From: Erysipelotrichaceae bacterium
GTDB lineage: Bacteria > Bacillota_I > Bacilli_A > Erysipelotrichales > Erysipelotrichaceae
Reading direction: 5' to 3'
Assembly (NCBI GenBank): GCA_017442805.1
Contig: JAFRZA010000025.1
Coordinates: 134,033 to 167,421, forward strand
Length of the DNA stretch: 33,389 nt
Under the pieces are notes generated by a model that searched no databases, was not told the DNA's origin, and worked only from the letters and a program-made list of their open reading frames with translations. Shown piece after piece: positions 7,244-15,011 of this stretch. Both the position numbers and the translations under genes were made by a program. Each line of letters starts with the position of its first letter. Within the stretch, counting starts at the first letter, position 1.

Positions 7244-8172
7244 GTTTCACCGTCCCAGTTTCTTCCAGCGCCGTTGCGGCAGTCCCGGCAGCTCATGAGA
7301 GCCTTGCCTTCCGGCTGCAGCGTGTCAATGATGATGATGCGTTTGTCGACAACAACGCCCAGACTCTTTTCGATGAAGACGATGGTGCCGTTTTCTCTGT
7401 CACAGGTAAAATCACTCTTTCTGACCGAGCAGATCTTGACCTTCTTTCCGGCAATCGTCGTGTAGGCGCAGGGCTGAGGCGACAGGCCTCTGATCTGGTC
7501 AAAGACCTGCTGATAACTCCCGGTAAAGTCGATGCGTTCTTCCTCGCGGCTGATGTTGTATCCGTAAGTCACTTCTTCCTCATTCTGCTCAACGGCAACA
7601 TAGCTGTGATCCAGCACGGAGTCCATGGTATCCAGCAACAGTTGCTGAGCCGCGATGATCAGGCGGTCATGAAGAGAACCATAGTGCTCTTCTTCCCCAA
7701 TCTCCACTTCGCACTGGCTGATGATGGCTCCGGCGTCCATGCGGGAGGCCATTTCCATGATGGTGATGCCGGTCTTTTCATAGCCGTCAATGATGGCGTG
7801 CTGAATCGGCGCTCCGCCCCTGAGTTTCGGCAGCAGGGAAGCGTGCACGTTGATGCAGCCTGACGGCGGGGCATTGAGCAGTTCATCGGGAATGATCTGG
7901 CCATAGGCGCAGGTGACGATCAGGTCAGGATTTAGATCAAGAACCGGCTGATACTCCCTGCGGATCTTAACCGGCTGAAGAACTTCAATCCCCTTTTCCA
8001 GAGCGTACTGCTTGACCTCGGAAAAAGTAACCGTCTGTTTCCTTCCGGTCAGCTTGTCGGGCTGGGTGACAGCACCTACCACGTTATAGCCGTTTTCGAC
8101 CAGTGTTCTTAAGATCTCCCGGCCGAATACCGGAGTTCCCATGAAGACGATTCTCTTATCCAGGTTGCTCAT
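7234..8172 (-). CDS. fmt: Methionyl-tRNA formyltransferase
   Basis: A 312-residue enzyme that formylates initiator Met-tRNA using 10-formyl-THF. The Rossmann core starts IVFMGTPVF. The catalytic triad region is N108 and H110 in GCINVHASLLP, and D146 in SRMDAGAI. The tRNA-contacting SLLPKLRGGAPIQ loop is intact. The C-terminal OB-like domain contains LSPQPCAYT and LQPEGKALM. The ATG at 8172 gives MSNLDKRIVFMGTP, matching family N-termini. The SD is weak (GTGGTG-like), which is unusual in this window. It is first in the operon with the S component, lepA, mazG-like and hemW genes. def and priA, frequent neighbours elsewhere, are absent. Confidence 0.96.
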   Translation of the reverse strand: MSNLDKRIVFMGTPVFGREILRTLVENGYNVVGAVTQPDKLTGRKQTVTFSEVKQYALEKGIEVLQPVKIRREYQPVLDLNPDLIVTCAYGQIIPDELLNAPPSGCINVHASLLPKLRGGAPIQHAIIDGYEKTGITIMEMASRMDAGAIISQCEVEIGEEEHYGSLHDRLIIAAQQLLLDTMDSVLDHSYVAVEQNEEEVTYGYNISREEERIDFTGSYQQVFDQIRGLSPQPCAYTTIAGKKVKICSVRKSDFTCDRENGTIVFIEKSLGVVVDKRIIIIDTLQPEGKALMSCRDCRNGAGRNWDGETCS

Positions 8173-8231
8173 CTGACAGCACCACTCTTTCTCTTTTCAT
8201 CAGGACCTCAGTGTTCCTGTTATTCGGCATA

Positions 8232-8240
8232 ATTATATCA
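8232..8240 (-). promoter_or_regulatory. Extended −10 promoter of the fmt operon
   Basis: The minus strand reads TGATATAAT, a perfect extended −10. The predicted start near 8225 gives a leader of about 53 bases. An ATCGGC/GCCGAT dyad (8244–8249, 8258–8263) covers the −35 area and could be an operator or hairpin. Confidence 0.6.
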
Positions 8241-8339
8241 TTTATCGGCACTTTATCGCCGATTTTAAGGCGGAAAATAGGCTTTTATTCTTTCGATAAA
8301 AGGCCAAAAACCCGTCCGATAATCGTCAGTAACTTCCTG

Positions 8340-8368
8340 TTGCATTTTCATTCTTTCTTTGTTAGAAT
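8340..8368 (+). promoter_or_regulatory. rpsT promoter
   Basis: TTGCAT (8340–8345), 17 bases, then TAGAAT (8363–8368), with an extended TG upstream of the −10. Confidence 0.7.
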
Positions 8369-8398
8369 AGATAAGCGTTGAAAAAGAGGAGGTAAGTT

Positions 8399-8662
8399 AT
8401 GCCGAATATTAAGTCACAGAAGAAGCGTGCCATTACCAACATCAAGGCTAATGAAGCCAACAAGGCTGAAAAGTCCGCTTTAAAGACTGCCATCAAGAAC
8501 GTCTTGAAAGCAATTGATGCCAATGACAAGGAAGCTGCTGCCAAAGCCTTAAGCTTAGCCGTTTCCAAGCTTGACAGTTCTGTCACCAGTGGCCTTCATC
8601 ATAAAAACTATGCCAGCCGTCAGAAGGCTCGCTTAGCCAAAGCAGTTAACAAACTTGCCTAA
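8399..8662 (+). CDS. rpsT: 30S ribosomal protein S20
   Basis: An 87-residue basic helical protein beginning MPNIKSQKKRAITNIKAN, the classic S20 N-terminus, and ending with KARLAKAVNKLA. S20 binds 16S rRNA helices early in assembly. AGAGGAGG lies 6 bases before the ATG, giving a near-ideal SD. It is transcribed alone on the plus strand from its own promoter and stopped by a strong terminator. In Bacillus, rpsT lies next to holA; here holA is nearby but a serine dehydratase and a GNAT gene come between. Confidence 0.98.
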   Translation: MPNIKSQKKRAITNIKANEANKAEKSALKTAIKNVLKAIDANDKEAAAKALSLAVSKLDSSVTSGLHHKNYASRQKARLAKAVNKLA

Positions 8663-8674
8663 ATGATAAAAATG

Positions 8675-8700
8675 AACGACCTGTAAGGGTCGTTTTTTTA
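8675..8700 (+). terminator. rpsT terminator, shared with the convergent GNAT gene
   Basis: Stem AACGACC/GGTCGTT with loop TGTAAG is followed by a run of seven T. The convergent GNAT stop codon (8698–8700, minus strand) lies inside this T-run. On the minus strand the hairpin is followed by CATTTTTATC, so it probably works in both directions. Confidence 0.88.
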
Positions 8701-9201
8701 TAGATTCTTATAATACAGACTGCGGATCAGTCCTCCGTACTTTTCATGACTGGAGTGATAGACATATCCGCATTTTTCGATGTTCCGGACGGAAAAGACG
8801 TTGTCCGGGTGAACGGTCGTCGCCAGCACCCTGATGTTCTTGCTCCGGGCGTTTTTCTCACAGCGGTCCATCAGCTTTTTCTGCAGGCCGTTACCGCGGT
8901 AGGCGGGATCGACCAGCACCAGCTTCATGTTGCCGACTTCGCTGATTCTCTCCAACGGATAATCCAGCTGATAGCCCAGGTTTTCCTTATCCTCATTACA
9001 GATCTGCATAATGCCGAGTGCCGCCAGTTTCTCGCCGTCAAAACAGCCCAGGCAGTAATTCGGTCTCTTCAGACACAACTGAAAGGTCTCCACGGTGTTT
9101 CTGCGCAGCCACTGAGGGTTATCCAGGGCGCTGAAGCAGTCTTCCTGCAGCTTCAGGATCTTGTCAAGTTCGTCCCTGCGGCACTTGCGGAATCTAAACA
9201 T
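8698..9201 (-). CDS. GNAT-family N-acetyltransferase
   Basis: A 167-residue single-domain GNAT protein, which transfers acetyl from acetyl-CoA to an amine. Motif A, with the pyrophosphate-binding loop, is VDPAYRGNGLQKKLM. Motif B is around TTVHPDNVFSVRNIEKCGY, where SVRNIEKCGY is typical of GNATs. The N-terminus (FRKCRRDELDKILKLQED) is the usual first strand and helix. The start overlaps the serine dehydratase stop by 8 bases and has GAGGAG upstream, so translation is coupled. The acceptor substrate is unknown. It closes the long minus-strand run from alaS. Confidence 0.85.
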   Translation of the reverse strand: MFRFRKCRRDELDKILKLQEDCFSALDNPQWLRRNTVETFQLCLKRPNYCLGCFDGEKLAALGIMQICNEDKENLGYQLDYPLERISEVGNMKLVLVDPAYRGNGLQKKLMDRCEKNARSKNIRVLATTVHPDNVFSVRNIEKCGYVYHSSHEKYGGLIRSLYYKNL

Positions 9202-10411
9202 CCTTCTCCTCGCTTACCCCTAAGGGCAGAACGGCCAAGCCTCCCAATGAAGTCTCCCGTAATTCCATGGCCAGCTTGTGGCCGGTATAGCTCATCGTCT
9301 CGATGATCATGTCGAAGCTTACCCGGTTTTCCCGGATCTCGCCGATGTATCTGGCGTACAGCATGCAGTCCAATGCTCTCAGGGCGGCAACGCCGTTTCT
9401 TTCAATGCAGGGGACCTGCACGTAACCGCCGACCGGATCGCAGGTCAGTCCCAGGTTGTGCTCCATGGCCACCTCGGCCGCGTATTCGATCTGCCGGCTG
9501 TTCAGGCCTTCCAGATAGCTGCACATGGCTGCCGCCATGCAGCAGGCCGTGCCGATCTCCGCCTGACAGCCGCCCACGGCTCCGGAAATCGTCCCGTTAG
9601 TCTTGACCAGGTTGCCGAAGATGCCGGCTACCGCCAGAGCGTCCCTCAGTTTCTTTCTTTCGACGCCCTGCTGATGGTACCAGTAGACCAGACAGCTCAC
9701 CACTCCGCAGGAGCCCAGCGTCGGCGCGGTTACCACGGTCTCTCCGCAGGCGTTTTCCTCCATCGCCGCGTAGGCGTAGGAAGTTATCAGCAGGTCCTTC
9801 CTGGTTTTCTCATCTTCGCACTCCAGCGCCTTCTGATGGATCTTTTCAGCCACCTTTTCCAGTTTCAATGGCCCGGGCAGCACTCCCTGCCTGCCCAGAC
9901 CGGAATCGATCGTCTTAAGCATCTGTGTCAGAACCTCGTCCAGGTGAGCGTCAATGTCCGGTTCGTAATGATGAACATACTGCGCCAGGTCCAGATCATT
10001 TTCCCGGCAATACTCCATGATTTCCCTCAGGTTCTTCTGCGGGTAGACGTTATCGTCCACGATGTTGTTTTCCCCTTCCACCGCAATGGCGCCGCCGCCG
10101 GTGGAATAGATGATCATTTCATTTTCCCACTGACCGTCCTTAAGGCCGTGGAAGACCATGGTATTGGGCTGGGGACCGTACATTTTTTCGATGAAGCGGA
10201 TCTCCGCTCTCTCAGCCCCAATGGTTTTCTCGACGACCCTGTCGCTCATGTGCCCCCGGCCGGTCAGGGCCAGCGAGCCGTAAAGCTCCACAAGGTATTT
10301 TTCCGCATCAGGGTATTTATTCAGATAGTAAAGACAGGCATTGCGTACTGCCAGCGTATGCGATGAACTCGGTCCCGGACCGATCCGGTACAATTCCCTC
10401 AGTGATTCCAT
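9194..10411 (-). CDS. sdaA: L-serine dehydratase, iron-sulfur type, single chain (β–α fused)
   Basis: A 405-residue enzyme that deaminates L-serine to pyruvate and ammonia with a 4Fe-4S cluster. The β part begins with IGPGPSSSHT (9–18). The α part has GGCQAEIG (C282), LTCDPVGG (C324) and VPCIERN (C335). From memory, the 42- and 11-residue spacings equal those of the cluster ligands in the Legionella enzyme. It lacks the C-terminal Cys tail of that enzyme. The ATG at 10411 is chosen: GAGGT lies upstream and the protein then begins MESLRELYRIGPG like the family. The open frame upstream belongs to the holA overlap and is not homologous. It starts 4 bases after holA. Confidence 0.93.
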   Translation of the reverse strand: MESLRELYRIGPGPSSSHTLAVRNACLYYLNKYPDAEKYLVELYGSLALTGRGHMSDRVVEKTIGAERAEIRFIEKMYGPQPNTMVFHGLKDGQWENEMIIYSTGGGAIAVEGENNIVDDNVYPQKNLREIMEYCRENDLDLAQYVHHYEPDIDAHLDEVLTQMLKTIDSGLGRQGVLPGPLKLEKVAEKIHQKALECEDEKTRKDLLITSYAYAAMEENACGETVVTAPTLGSCGVVSCLVYWYHQQGVERKKLRDALAVAGIFGNLVKTNGTISGAVGGCQAEIGTACCMAAAMCSYLEGLNSRQIEYAAEVAMEHNLGLTCDPVGGYVQVPCIERNGVAALRALDCMLYARYIGEIRENRVSFDMIIETMSYTGHKLAMELRETSLGGLAVLPLGVSEEKDV

Positions 10412-10415
10412 GTCC

Positions 10416-11384
10416 TTACCTCTTACATGCCTTGATGATGAACAGTTCCAGCGAACTGACCGGTTCAGCCAGCCCGCTCTTGATGTTCTGGTCCAGCTGC
10501 GACAGTTCATTCAGCAGTTCAAGCAGCTGTTCGCCGGTGCTGGAGCCGATGGCCTTTTTGACCATCTTTACCCGGTATGACGACTTGGTATTGATGGCCT
10601 GAGCGATGTCGTCGTCCCGCCAGCCCATGTCCATCATGATCCTGACCTGCGACATCGTGCGCAGCTGATTGGCCAGTAAGCCGATCAGTGAGGAGATGTC
10701 ATTCTTATGGCTGACCAGCAGATCGCGGTAGATCCGGACGGCGTCAGCCAGCCGGTGATCGACCACCGCGTTGGACAGTTCAAAGACGTTGTCCTCCAGC
10801 GGCCGGCAGATCAGATCGGTGATGACCTCTCTGTCTATCTTTCCCGGATAAAGCTTCAGCTTATCCAGTTCGTGTTTCCAGTTTTCAATACTTATCGGCA
10901 GCCGCTCAAAGAGCTCCTTACTGGCCTGGCGGTCCAGCTTCAGACCGGCTTCGTTGAGATCGCGGTTGACGTAGTTGACGAATTCATCATTGGTCAGGGG
11001 ATCAAAGCGCTCCAGTTTCATCAGAGAACTGAGCTGCTTGATCTGCCTGGTCTTATCGGTCAGCGCCCCTTCACAGCTGATGATCAGTACCGTCGAGGGG
11101 TTGGGGTCCTTAAGGTACTTCACGATGGCATCCAGCTGCTCATCCGCGCCTTTTTCCGGACGTCCATCCGCCAGGAAGACGGGATTTTCCCATAAGACGG
11201 CCTTCTGATCGCTTAAGAAAGGCATCGTCTGGCAGTCGTCGATGATCTCGCTGACTTCCACCTTGTCGACGCCGCGGTAAAAGGAAAACGCCAGGTCATT
11301 GTCGCTGCCGATCGTTTCCCTGATCAGGCTGTCACGGCGGTTTTTCAGGTTATGGGATTCCGTTCCGATCAGAAGATAATTCAT
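10416..11384 (-). CDS. holA: DNA polymerase III δ subunit
   Basis: A 322-residue clamp-loader δ subunit, which opens the sliding clamp. The N-terminus MNYLLIGTESHNLK, the central QKAVLWENPVFL region and the C-terminal LSQLDQNIKSGL and SLELFIIKACKR match the HolA/YqeN family. δ subunits lack a functional Walker motif, and none is seen here. Position after comEC is the standard Firmicute order. No SD is visible at a useful distance from the ATG. Instead, an extended −10, TGATATAAT, ends six bases before the start codon. Confidence 0.9.
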   Translation of the reverse strand: MNYLLIGTESHNLKNRRDSLIRETIGSDNDLAFSFYRGVDKVEVSEIIDDCQTMPFLSDQKAVLWENPVFLADGRPEKGADEQLDAIVKYLKDPNPSTVLIISCEGALTDKTRQIKQLSSLMKLERFDPLTNDEFVNYVNRDLNEAGLKLDRQASKELFERLPISIENWKHELDKLKLYPGKIDREVITDLICRPLEDNVFELSNAVVDHRLADAVRIYRDLLVSHKNDISSLIGLLANQLRTMSQVRIMMDMGWRDDDIAQAINTKSSYRVKMVKKAIGSSTGEQLLELLNELSQLDQNIKSGLAEPVSSLELFIIKACKR

Positions 11385-11390
11385 ATGTTC

Positions 11391-11399
11391 ATTATATCA
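11391..11399 (-). promoter_or_regulatory. Extended −10 abutting the holA start codon
   Basis: The minus strand reads TGATATAAT, followed by six bases (GAACAT) and then the holA ATG. Transcription would be predicted to start at or next to the A of the ATG, giving a leaderless mRNA. No −35 match is seen at 17 bases. Confidence 0.5.
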
Positions 11400-11402
11400 C
11401 AC

Positions 11403-13331
11403 TCAGCGCCGGTAGATGGCGATCATTCCCGAGGGCTGCGCTATCAGCATCAGACGGCGCAGCACCGTCATCCGGATTGCTCCCGATGTCTTGGTGGAAA
11501 AGATTCGGACCTGATAGCCGGCCAGCCTGTCAAGGACCTGCTGATGGGGATGATCATAGTAGTTGTTCTTGCCGGCGGAGATCAGGGCGATGGCAACGTC
11601 GTATGCTTTCAGCAGTTTTTCGCCGGTAGCCGTGATGGAACCGTGATGGGAGACTTTCAGCACGTCGACCTGCAGTTCTTCATAGCGGTCGACCAGATCG
11701 CTTTCCACGCGGGAGCTGACATCACCCAGATACAGGAAGCGGAAGTCATCGATGGCGAAGTAGCTGATCAGCGAATTGTCGTTGGCGTCCTCATACTGGC
11801 GGTCATAAAGCGGATCATGGACTTCCAGGGAGTTACAGAGAATCATCCGGCGCTTCTGACGGTAGACGTGAGTGATCCTGAAGGCTTCCTGAAGCCTTTC
11901 CAGGGAACCGCAGTGGTCGTAGTCATCATGAGTGATGATGACGTCCGCGCTTCTGACCCCCTGGCCATAGAGATAGGGAAGGATGACGTCGTCAGCCAGA
12001 TCGCGGTAGACGTTTCCGGCGGCGTCGATCAGTAAGCCGTGGGCGGAAAAGGGCATGGTGATCAGACAGCAGTCACCCTGGCCGACGTCCAGCTGGGTAA
12101 TGACATAAAAGGGACACAGCAGCCGGCGGTTGGCATTCAGCAGCAGAATCAGAAAGATAAGAACGATCCTTATTCTCTTCCCGTCAGCCAGATAACGGAA
12201 CAGCAGGATCAGACAGCTCACAATCAGCACAAATCCCGGCTTGCCGGTCAGGTTGAATACCGGCATTCTTTCTGCCAGCTTCAGATATCCCAGCATCAGT
12301 CTGGACAGATCAGGCGCCAGCGGGCTTAACGCAAACAGCAGCGCCGCCAGATACAGATAGCCGGCCGCCCGGGAAAACAGGGAGAAGAAGATGATGCTGA
12401 AGAGGTTGGCGCAGCCGTAAAAGCCCAGCTGAATGATGATCAGATATGCCCGGCTTGCCAGAGTGTGGCGGTACGGCGAAAACACCTGAATGAGCTTCAG
12501 ACCGACGGGGATCAGAAAGGACAGCGAACAGACGTAATAGGGCTTCAGCAGACACAATACGATGATCTGAGCGGCCAGGCAGTTGCGCTGATCCTCGATC
12601 AGATAGCCGGCGATCAGCGATGTCAGCACTCTGAGATAGGCAAAGGGAAAGTGAAAGACGATGGCCAGAACGCTCATCAGCGAAACCGTCAGCAGCGTCG
12701 CCTTGTCCTGATAGAAGAAATAGGAAAAAAGCCGCTTGATGAAGGCGGCCAGAAAGCTGATGTGCAGTCCGGACTGGACGATCAGATAGCGGTAATCGGA
12801 ATCAACGTCCATCCCGCTGCCGAACAGCAGTTCATTGATCCAGCTGCGCTCTTGTGTCAGGTTGCGCTGATAGATCAGATTACGCAGTGAGGAAGACTCT
12901 CTTTCCAGCTGATAATGATTGAGATCCAGCTGACCGATGATGTTGTTTCCTCTGGCCCAGCTCTGAAAGGTGGAAACGTCAAAGTTGTCATTTCCGGCAA
13001 TCGGTTCGATGTCCTGATCGATGATGATGACGTCATCCAGCGCCGCCTCATTCTGCCAGTAGACCATCACCCGGCTCAGACCGTCCCTGACGATCAGATA
13101 TGTCGGTTTGATTGTATCCACTCTGCCGCTGTAGATGTGGCTTCCGGATAGAGGCACGCTGGCAAGAAGCAGAAGAAGGATCAGAGCACTTACTTCCATG
13201 CGCTGATCGCGCGGCCTGGTCTTATTGAAGATGATCAGCCAGATGACCGCGATGATGATCCGCTGGATGAAACCGGAGGGCAGGCAGATGGAGATGAAGG
13301 CCAGAGCCAGGGGCAGGTATGGTCTTTTCAC
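11403..13331 (-). CDS. comEC: ComEC/Rec2 DNA-uptake channel with metallo-β-lactamase domain
   Basis: A 642-residue polytopic membrane protein that forms the channel for single-stranded DNA in natural competence. The short N-terminal helices are followed by an OB-like extracellular part (about 60–145). The competence domain starts at VQSGLHISFL (186–195) with many helices to about 405. The C-terminal hydrolase-like domain has LDVGQGD (414–420), THDDYDHCG (467–475), YLGDVS, VSHHGS and DHPHQQVL. The metal-binding residues look intact. It is shorter than Bacillus ComEC (about 775), mainly through a compact membrane part. It overlaps comEA by 4 bases (ATGA), so translation is coupled. Confidence 0.93.
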   Translation of the reverse strand: MKRPYLPLALAFISICLPSGFIQRIIIAVIWLIIFNKTRPRDQRMEVSALILLLLLASVPLSGSHIYSGRVDTIKPTYLIVRDGLSRVMVYWQNEAALDDVIIIDQDIEPIAGNDNFDVSTFQSWARGNNIIGQLDLNHYQLERESSSLRNLIYQRNLTQERSWINELLFGSGMDVDSDYRYLIVQSGLHISFLAAFIKRLFSYFFYQDKATLLTVSLMSVLAIVFHFPFAYLRVLTSLIAGYLIEDQRNCLAAQIIVLCLLKPYYVCSLSFLIPVGLKLIQVFSPYRHTLASRAYLIIIQLGFYGCANLFSIIFFSLFSRAAGYLYLAALLFALSPLAPDLSRLMLGYLKLAERMPVFNLTGKPGFVLIVSCLILLFRYLADGKRIRIVLIFLILLLNANRRLLCPFYVITQLDVGQGDCCLITMPFSAHGLLIDAAGNVYRDLADDVILPYLYGQGVRSADVIITHDDYDHCGSLERLQEAFRITHVYRQKRRMILCNSLEVHDPLYDRQYEDANDNSLISYFAIDDFRFLYLGDVSSRVESDLVDRYEELQVDVLKVSHHGSITATGEKLLKAYDVAIALISAGKNNYYDHPHQQVLDRLAGYQVRIFSTKTSGAIRMTVLRRLMLIAQPSGMIAIYRR

Positions 13332-13801
13332 AGGCAGATCAGGTCCTTTATCTTCTCAAAGGTCTTCTCGCCGATGCCCTTGACCGCCTTGATGTCCTCG
13401 ATCTGCTGGAAAAGTCCGTGGGTGCTGCGGTAGTCGATGATCCGCTGGGCGGTCACTTCCCCGATCTGAGGCAGGGTCACCAGCTGCTGAAGGGTGGCCG
13501 TATTTATCGAGATCCTGACCGTTTCCGCTCTGGCCGGAATGTTGATGACATCGCTGTCCTTCAGCACGGTGTTGTAATTGAGCATCGAGGTGTCGGCTCT
13601 CTCGCTGAGCTTCACCAGATCAAGCAGATCACCCAGCGTGCTGTAAGGCGGCAGGGTGAAGATGCCGCAGTTTTCCGCTTCGCCCTTGACCTCCACCTGA
13701 ATGTCGCCCTTCTGACTGCTCAGAAGCTCAACCCCGCTGCTTAAGGGGGAAAGCAGGACGGCAAGGCATATAAAAAGAAACACATACATTTTTCGGATCA
13801 T
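13328..13801 (-). CDS. comEA: ComEA competence DNA-binding protein
   Basis: A 157-residue protein with an N-terminal signal or anchor helix (about 4–22), an SLBB-like β-grasp domain (about 34–95) and a C-terminal helix-hairpin-helix pair. The pair is SINTATLQQLVTLPQIG (98–114) and VKGIGEKTFEKIKDL (140–154). ComEA binds incoming double-stranded DNA outside the membrane and hands it to ComEC. Domain order and coupling to comEC support the call. The SD-like AAGGAAA lies about 14 bases before the ATG, longer than usual. There is no alternative start between them, so translation efficiency may be low. Confidence 0.92.
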   Translation of the reverse strand: MIRKMYVFLFICLAVLLSPLSSGVELLSSQKGDIQVEVKGEAENCGIFTLPPYSTLGDLLDLVKLSERADTSMLNYNTVLKDSDVINIPARAETVRISINTATLQQLVTLPQIGEVTAQRIIDYRSTHGLFQQIEDIKAVKGIGEKTFEKIKDLICL

Positions 13802-13833
13802 ACCATAGTATATGTTTCCTTTTAACTGAATTC

Positions 13834-14310
13834 CTATTTGATTTCCAGAATCTTTACCCGGTAAGGGTGAGCGATGTTGACGGTGACCGTATCATTGACC
13901 TTGTGGTTGATGACGGCCTGGGCCAGCGGTGACTCGTTGGAGATCAGTCCGTTGAGCGGGTCGGCCTGAACGGTACCGACGATGGTATAGGTCTCTTCCT
14001 CGTTTTCGTCCAGCGACAGGATCACGACGGTTGAGCCCGGAGTGACGACGCGCTTCTTGCCCTTGCCCTTGGTCTCGTCGATGATCTCCAGGTTGTTGAG
14101 CATGTGCTCAAGCTCTCTGATCCTGGCCTCGACGCGGGCCTGCTGGTCTCTGGCAGCGTCATAGTCGGCGTTTTCACTCAGGTCGCCCTGGCTTCTGGCC
14201 GCCTTCAGGTCATCGATGACCTTTTCGCGCTCTTCGTGCAGCAAGCGCTGGTATTCCTTTTCGAGTTCTTCCTTACCTTCCCTGGTAACGATGGTCTTCT
14301 GTTCTTCCAT
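13834..14310 (-). CDS. greA: Transcription elongation factor GreA
   Basis: A 158-residue factor that stimulates transcript cleavage by backtracked RNA polymerase. The N-terminal coiled coil contains the acidic tip in GDLSENADYDAARDQQ, and the C-terminal FKBP-like domain contains SPLAQAVI. Length is standard. SD AGGAG lies 9 bases before the ATG. It has its own promoter overlapping the udk stop, but position after udk matches the conserved Firmicute order. Confidence 0.97.
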   Translation of the reverse strand: MEEQKTIVTREGKEELEKEYQRLLHEEREKVIDDLKAARSQGDLSENADYDAARDQQARVEARIRELEHMLNNLEIIDETKGKGKKRVVTPGSTVVILSLDENEEETYTIVGTVQADPLNGLISNESPLAQAVINHKVNDTVTVNIAHPYRVKILEIK

Positions 14311-14333
14311 ATTAATCAGCTCCTAACTTTCGT

Positions 14334-14361
14334 ATTATATCACATGATGTTCCGATTTCAA
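14334..14361 (-). promoter_or_regulatory. greA promoter
   Basis: TTGAAA (14356–14361), 16 bases, then TATAAT (14334–14339), with TGA just upstream of the −10. The −35 overlaps the udk stop codon. This would drive greA and possibly comEA–comEC. Confidence 0.75.
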
Positions 14362-14996
14362 TTACCGCTTTCCTTGTTGGCGATGACGCTGGAGATCTTG
14401 GTCAGCAGCAGGTCGATGGCGACCCGGTTGTGGCTGCCTTCGGGGATGATGACGTCAGCGTAGCGCTTGGAGGGCTCCACGAAGGCCTCATGCATGACCC
14501 GGACGGTGTTCATGTACTGATCACAGACCGATTCCAGAGTCCTTCCTCTTTCCTTGACGTCTCTCTTCAGTCTTCTGATGAAGCGGATGTCGGCGTCGGT
14601 ATCGATGTAGACCTTGATGTCCAGTCTCTTCTTCAGTTCCTCATCTTCCAGAACGAACAGACCTTCCAGAAGGATGACGTCAGCCGGTTCGACGATCTCG
14701 GTCACGCTGCTTCTTGTGTGGTTGACATAGTCGTAGGTCGGCTTTTCAATGGACTTTCCGGCAATCAGGGCGTCCAGCTGTTCGACCAGCAGATCGTTGT
14801 CAAAGGCGAAGGGATGGTCGTAGTTGGTCTTCAGCCTTTCCTGGAAGGGAAGGTGCGACTGGTTCTTGTAATAGTCATCCTGGCGGATGATGGTGACGGA
14901 CTTGCTGTCGTCAAAGGACTGGCAGAGGATCTCCGCCACACTGGTCTTACCCGAGGCGCTGCCTCCGGCGATGCCGATAACTACCGGTTTCTTCAT
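14358..14996 (-). CDS. udk: Uridine/cytidine kinase
   Basis: A 212-residue P-loop kinase that phosphorylates uridine and cytidine with ATP or GTP in pyrimidine salvage. Walker A is GGSASGKTS (11–19). IRQDDYY, the NYDHPFAFD region, [10 protein letters not shown] and [10 protein letters not shown] are the expected nucleoside-binding and Walker B regions. [15 protein letters not shown] is the lid. Length matches Udk (about 210). SD AAAGGAG is upstream, and the gene starts 15 bases after mltG, consistent with one transcript. Confidence 0.96.
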   Translation of the reverse strand: MKKPVVIGIAGGSASGKTSVAEILCQSFDDSKSVTIIRQDDYYKNQSHLPFQERLKTNYDHPFAFDNDLLVEQLDALIAGKSIEKPTYDYVNHTRSSVTEIVEPADVILLEGLFVLEDEELKKRLDIKVYIDTDADIRFIRRLKRDVKERGRTLESVCDQYMNTVRVMHEAFVEPSKRYADVIIPEGSHNRVAIDLLLTKISSVIANKESGN

Positions 14997-15011
14997 ATTC
15001 TTTCCGCTCCT

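Noticed and set aside
8281..8304. Hairpin upstream of fmt as an intrinsic terminator
   Set aside because: There is a bulge in the stem, no clean T-run on either strand and no gene ending next to it.
9278..10366. Long open frame on the plus strand (362 codons) opposite the serine dehydratase gene
   Set aside because: It is antisense to a gene with clear family motifs, has no SD and its translation resembles no protein family. It is a by-product of codon bias.
10412..10510. In-frame upstream extension of the serine dehydratase
   Set aside because: It lies within the holA coding region, and the sequence is not homologous. The ATG at 10411 has a good SD.
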